Of a stretch of 64,000 nt of DNA, positions 59,700 through 64,000 are shown piece after piece. This DNA comes from Oikopleura dioica. Taxonomy: Eukaryota; Chordata; Appendicularia; Copelata; Oikopleuridae. The stretch covers positions 7,548,157 to 7,612,156 of the forward strand of contig OU015566.1 in assembly GCA_907165135.1 (NCBI GenBank), given 5' to 3'. Made by a program: the position numbers and the translations under genes. The notes beneath the pieces were generated by a model. That model did no database searches and was not told the DNA's origin. It saw only the letters and a program-made list of their open reading frames with translations. Numbering within the stretch: position 1 is the first letter of the stretch; every line of letters starts with the position of its first letter.

Positions 59700-60834
59700 T
59701 AATTTGCGCCATCTATGTACTGCTAGAGATATCAACACTTCAATTTACTGTAGTTAGACTCACAGTTATCACCCAGGATTAAGTCTGGACGAGGATGATT
59801 TGAAGACTCTTCTGAAAATGAACTCTTCAAAAAGCCACCGGGATAATTTCAGAAATAATGATAAAATTACCGCTTTAGATAAAGAATTTTCATCCCACCA
59901 AAGATTTTGCGAGTTTCAAGTTTATAGCAAGTCGAAAAACTTTCCAACCCGCTGGTAGTGAGTGAACTGGAGCGTTGAAAATAAATTCTATGGATCTCAC
60001 TATTTTGGATCGTGTTCTGATTAAATTAAGCGTTTTGAAAATGTAAAGCGAAATGTTTATATTGCTAAAGCGTGCGGCTGAGAGCCTAGGCCTAGCTAGG
60101 TTAGGTGAGCATTGCATCAGAAATAATGGTCGAGCTGCGGCGCTGTCAGCACGGCATTCTGCCGGTGGTGGTTTGTGCTTGTCAAGGCGTTCTCGCCGAC
60201 GACGAGAATCGATTTCGAGAGGGGCAGAAACCTATGAGCACGGCGATGACACCGAAAACATCAAAAATTTAGAACGCTCGAGCTTGAGCTCGGCGCTAGC
60301 CCTATCAAACTATTCACCCATGGCGCCAAGAGCTAGCAGCATGAGAAAATATAATTTTGAGAATCAGAGATCAACACAGTTGTCAATGAACAGGTACCTT
60401 CTCGAGAGCTGTTTTGTTCTGAAAATTTTTATACGATGTCGTTCTTCTATAACATGATTAACGCGAAAACTTCACTGTTATGGTGGCGAATTTCCATGAG
60501 GGCTCGCTCTTATAGACGTTAAAACCATGGAAATGATACAGATTGTCAGGATAAGCCTTCAGCCTAACGATATTCGATGACGAACAATATTTTGCTCGTC
60601 ATTGCTTCATACTTACAACCTCTGTGGAATTTCTCCAATGCACTCGCAAGTTCGAGTAGCAAATTTTTCTGGCAAAGGAAAAAGGACGGATGAGCATATT
60701 CAAGCTTTTCTATCAAATTGAGATTGATTTTATTGATGAGCTTAATATAAATTCCGTGTTGAAGTGGACAGAGTGCTCGAACATCGAGCAGCAAGGCATT
60801 TTTGTCAAGTTGATCATGTTCAGATTGTTCAGTG
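59700..60834. other. Stretch without a supported gene
   Basis: A 134-codon frame at 60053-60457 (+) is Arg/Ser-rich (SRRSRRRRESISRG) with a possible donor after SMN, but it joins nothing in phase. It could be a leader exon or chance. Confidence 0.3.
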
Positions 60835-61777
60835 ATGCAGCCTCCAGATCGCTATCGCGCCGCTACTCTGATCCAAGCTGCTTTTCGTGGATATCGAACA
60901 CGCAAAAGAAATGCTAATTTGGACTTAGTAAGTAGACAAAAAGACGTTAATGCTCAGAAAGAGTCGTTTTCTGATTAGGAATCGAAATGCGCTCTCGCGC
61001 AAAATTGAGCATTTCAAGATGAGCAAATTTGAAAATTGTAATTTAGGAGTTCGCTGCGCTTGTTGCCGAGATTGAGCCCGAGAAGGTCTGTTGGGATCGC
61101 GACTTAATTAACGTCGGCAAAGTCGAACCCGTCAAGGGCTCCTACGAAATCGATAGCGAGTGTGCATGAGAGAGATAGCTAGTTTCGTTTCGAACTCTCA
61201 ATATATATGTACCCGTTCTTTTTCGATCTTGATATCGACCTTGCCTGGCATGGCGGCCATTTGCCCTCTAAGAGGCTTTGGATCAGCTCGCCGAGCTCAA
61301 ATACCATTTGTCGCATTTTGGGACGGTTGCGTTGCGAATCCGACTTGAGCTGTTGCGATTTTGGGATGTCGAAGCGCTGAGCAGACGAAACTATCAACAG
61401 ATTGCCTCGAAAGGAGAAACAGTTCAGACTTACTCTCGAACGAAGAATGAAGGTTGGGAGAAACAATCATTGTTAACTTGAGTATAATCATAGAAAATCA
61501 AGCTGTCTCGTCGAATATCGAATTAATCGCGACTGAGGAGGAAAAAGAACTGCCCAACAACCAAGAGTCACGAGATGTACAATCATACTCTTATATTAAC
61601 TCTTATATAATGGATTTTCAGCAGGAGGATCACGGAAATCTTTGTGTTACGAAAGAGCAGCTTGATTCAAAACGACTGGAACTTCTTAACGACCTCTGGT
61701 GGCTTCAGCATTCAATCATTTCTCGCCGACAAAATCTGTCCCAGCGAACAAACAAAACCAATGAACCTCAAAACTAA
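60835..61777 (+). CDS. IQCC: IQCC-like IQ-motif protein
   Basis: Exon 1 (60835-60927) encodes MQPPDRYRAATLIQAAFRGY followed by RTRKR, a calmodulin-binding IQ motif at the extreme N-terminus, as in IQCC. Exon 2 (61047-about 61158) encodes EFAALVAEIEPEKVCWDRDL, resembling the block after the IQ motif in human IQCC. The last exon (about 61500-61777, TAA) ends with KRLELLNDLWWLQHSIISRR, matching the LLWLQQAI-SR region of IQCC. The middle (61160-61500) has a plausible exon at about 61268-61480, but its phase is not settled. The function of IQCC is unknown; calmodulin binding is expected. Confidence 0.6.
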
Positions 61778-61823
61778 CAGGAACGGATGTCATACAAATA
61801 AAAACCATTGATTGTGAATTAGA

Positions 61824-62662
61824 ATGGGTCGGATTTTGGCAGTCGGGGAATATTTGGATAGGTTTGCGGAGCTGGAAGACGATTTTGACGAGGAAAAAGA
61901 AACCGGTGATTCTAACCCCCTCTTCTTTTGAGCGCCTGGCATTAATTTTTAATTTTGAATAATTGGCGACCTTCAGTGGATCTTGGCGAGGGCAGTGAGG
62001 TCCTTTCAAGCCTCAATGACCTTGTTATAATTGACGCAGATAAGAATGGTTCGCGACCTTCCATTTTCGCTTTGCTTTGAAAATTAAATTTAGATGTTCG
62101 AATTATCAGCAACAATGTCCAAGGCGTCCAGTCTTTCTTCCAAGAGTCGAAAGGTTTTGTTTTCTTTTTAACTAAGCTTCAATAATGAGCTCGCTTAGCT
62201 TCCCATTTCCAATCGCTCGTGCCCAACGGTCCCGATGATATATTAATAATGCACGATATGAAGTATTGGAGCATGAGGTAAATCCATCGCTACGATATAT
62301 GCGCGGCTAGCGTATCAATCTTTTAGAGAGATTAAAAGGGAGTGGTTTCGCGCGTCGCTTTAATTTTAATTCGAGCCTATTCCAAGCAACCGAACACAAG
62401 AATACCCGAACACGAAGTTGGACAAAATGCAAAAATAAGGGCTGGCTTCGAGCACTGGGCAAGGCTGGAGGAAAATGGGGATTTGATAGTTGGGGGGGAC
62501 TGTTTTCATGGTCAAAGAGGCCATGCACACTCGTCCATCGAGGTTTGAGAAATGCTTCAGGCATCGAGATTGTCAACAGGATATTGATGGTTGAATCAGA
62601 ACGGCTTGTCGTCAATCGGGAGCCAGGCTTCGTAGTCTCAGTAAATAAAAAATGCCCGTAGG
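61824..62662 (+). CDS. Unrecognised multi-exon gene
   Basis: The start MGRILAVGEYLDRFAELEDD at 61824 leads to short exons at about 61976-62037, 62094-62156 (DVRIISNNVQGVQSFFQESK), 62203-62278 (SLVPNGPDDILIMHDMKYWS) and a larger one from about 62330. In the last, two forward frames and one reverse frame are all open, so the reading is uncertain. No family was recognised. There is no signal peptide or membrane segment. It sits in the same-strand run between the IQCC-like and NOPCHAP1-like genes. A further short frame at 62850-63048 (IHLAAGTHHIAATDGKRCVI) may be its 3' end or a separate gene. Confidence 0.4.
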
Positions 62663-63118
62663 AAAATGGCAACGATGCTGTTGTAAGGCAAAATGTGAAA
62701 AAGATGGCAGTGCTAGGATGGGCAACCGTATTCATAACCCAGTCGAAAAAACTTGAAGTCCTAGGTTTAATTTCATGTCATAAGCTCATTTCCTTCCCTT
62801 CTTTACCGATTTATAAATTATAAATAAGGGTACTTAAAACATGACATCCGGCTTGAAGAACTACAATCTTTGATTGACTCGTCTTCGCTTTCGAACATCC
62901 ACCTCGCCGCTGGAACACATCACATTGCCGCCACTGATGGCAAACGCTGCGTCATTTCAACCCCGAAAGGAGTCAAAACCTTTACGTTCGAGGCCATCTC
63001 AGCTCTCACTGCATCATTCCGCGAGACTTTTATTTTCTTTCGTTCTTAGCTTGTTAGGCTTTAATATTTGATCAGATTGCAAAGTGAGCCTTTCAGTCTT
63101 GTGACGTTCGCGTTAAGA

Positions 63119-63862
63119 ATGAGTAGTCCGAGGCCGCAGAAGAAAACTCAGAATAAGAAATTGGAGGTGAACGAGGAGATAGGCAGGCAACGACTCGCAC
63201 AGAAGCTTACTGTAATCGATAGGCCCAAGCCGAAAATCTACCCAGTCGCGCAGAGTTCGATTTTGAGTAGAGTGCGGACCTTTATGCCAGCAATGCAGAA
63301 AGCACAAGAAGATTTATACAAGAAGATGAAGGCAGAGGTGAGCTGCAAAGCTTTGAATAACTTGAGAGACTTGTCACAATTCTCAGAACAAACATGCCAG
63401 ATAAGCATTTTTTCAAGGGTGACGAAAGTGTAAATTTGGAAAATACAGAAAACGACGAGCGAGTGGTAGAGTTTAATTGTGGAATCGTACCTTCGGAACT
63501 CATTGCAGACTCATCCGATTCCGATAGCGACACCGACTCAGATGAAGAGATGGATCCAGAAGAATTGAGACTTATTCATCTGATTAACAATAAGGTAACC
63601 CCGATCATTCTCTTAGATAGGTATCAGATGACGGATTTTGATATTAAATTCTTCATATTTACAATTTTTGTACTCGAAATTATGATGTAACCAATTTGAA
63701 AGCCACATTCTGAGCCCGAGCGCCAGTCTATAGCGCCAAAAGCTCACCATTCATTTCAAGATGGGCCATCGAAACGAGGCAAGCAGTGAGGCAAGCTCGG
63801 GAAGCACAGGAAACGGAAACAAAATTGAGATGCTCAAAGACAATCAAATGATGGAGGAATAG
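63119..63862 (+). CDS. NOPCHAP1: NOPCHAP1-like snoRNP assembly chaperone
   Basis: Start MSSPRPQKKTQNKK at 63119. Exon 1 (to about 63336) carries SSILSRVRTFMPAMQKAQED, matching the LLDRLQAFLPQM block of human NOPCHAP1 (C12orf45). Exon 2 (63387-63594) carries RVVEFNCGIVPSELIADSSD followed by a Ser/Asp run, matching the human VIQMDVALFE-Ser/Glu region. Exon 3 (63761-63862) ends NKIEMLKDNQMMEE, like the human GKIEVL tail. The human protein brings NOP58 to the R2TP chaperone for box C/D snoRNP assembly. About 175 residues, close to human size. The intron 63337-63386 keeps frame only if it starts GG rather than GT. Confidence 0.72.
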
Positions 63863-64000
63863 TTTTTCGTTGACCAAAATTCTTCCTGACGCCTTTTCTC
63901 TTGTGCCTTCTCTTCTATTCCACGCCGCTTAGAAGCAAAAAGAAACTGATGAAAATAACGGTGATGACTTCTAATAACGATCATCTTTAAGAATGTCAGT

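Noticed and set aside
62307-62735. 142-codon minus-strand open frame
   Set aside because: It overlaps exons of the plus-strand run, has no recognisable domain, and its amino-acid order looks like a reverse-frame artefact. The forward reading is itself uncertain.

Overview
The window looks like a compact animal genome, most probably a larvacean tunicate such as Oikopleura. Introns are mostly 40-60 nt with GT-AG ends, intergenic gaps are short, and poly(A) signals sit on or just after stop codons. The gene set is chordate-like: BTBD7, Barx, an SLC35D-type transporter, an ADCY9-like cyclase, ASAP, EDRF1, and homologues of C19orf47, IQCC and NOPCHAP1. The species call is an inference. Homology calls come from recognising motifs by eye, with no database search.

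Layout. 1-3.2 kb: 3' part of a BTBD7-like BTB/BACK gene (+). 3.4-6.7 kb: an F-box gene with a PP2/FBA-like C-terminus (+), a small secreted protein (-), an unrecognised gene (+) and an acidic protein (+). 6.7-12.4 kb: almost gene-free, with a 2.2 kb nested fold-back element (8862-11054). 12.4-15.6 kb: a Barx-type homeobox gene (-) with an unusually long intron. 15.6-22.3 kb: mostly non-coding, with a hAT-type MITE that has a perfect 8-bp target duplication and a small GC-hairpin MITE. 22.3-25.3 kb: a near-perfect 3 kb palindrome carrying two divergent copies of one unrecognised gene, one copy frameshifted. 25.4-27.3 kb: nucleotide-sugar transporter (-). 28.0-34.3 kb: a tandem cluster of four chromodomain genes (+); three share an unrecognised N-terminal block, and one has a Mutator-like element inserted in an exon. 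34.4-35.9 kb: a casein kinase 1-family gene (+) with a MITE in an intron. 36.3-41 kb: membrane adenylyl cyclase (-). 41-47.8 kb: sparse, with two more target-site-flanked elements and one small membrane protein gene. 47.9-51.5 kb: ASAP ArfGAP (+). 52.1-53.2 kb: ADP/ATP translocase (-). 53.5-63.9 kb: a run of + strand genes: EDRF1, a SAM-domain protein, a decayed aldo-keto reductase, an IQCC-like gene, an unrecognised gene and a NOPCHAP1-like gene.

The genes do not form one pathway. The parts most worth a second look are the chromodomain cluster (shared N-terminal block, differing methyl-lysine cages, one transposon-split member), the 3 kb palindrome with its duplicated gene, and the many mobile elements bounded by clear target-site duplications.
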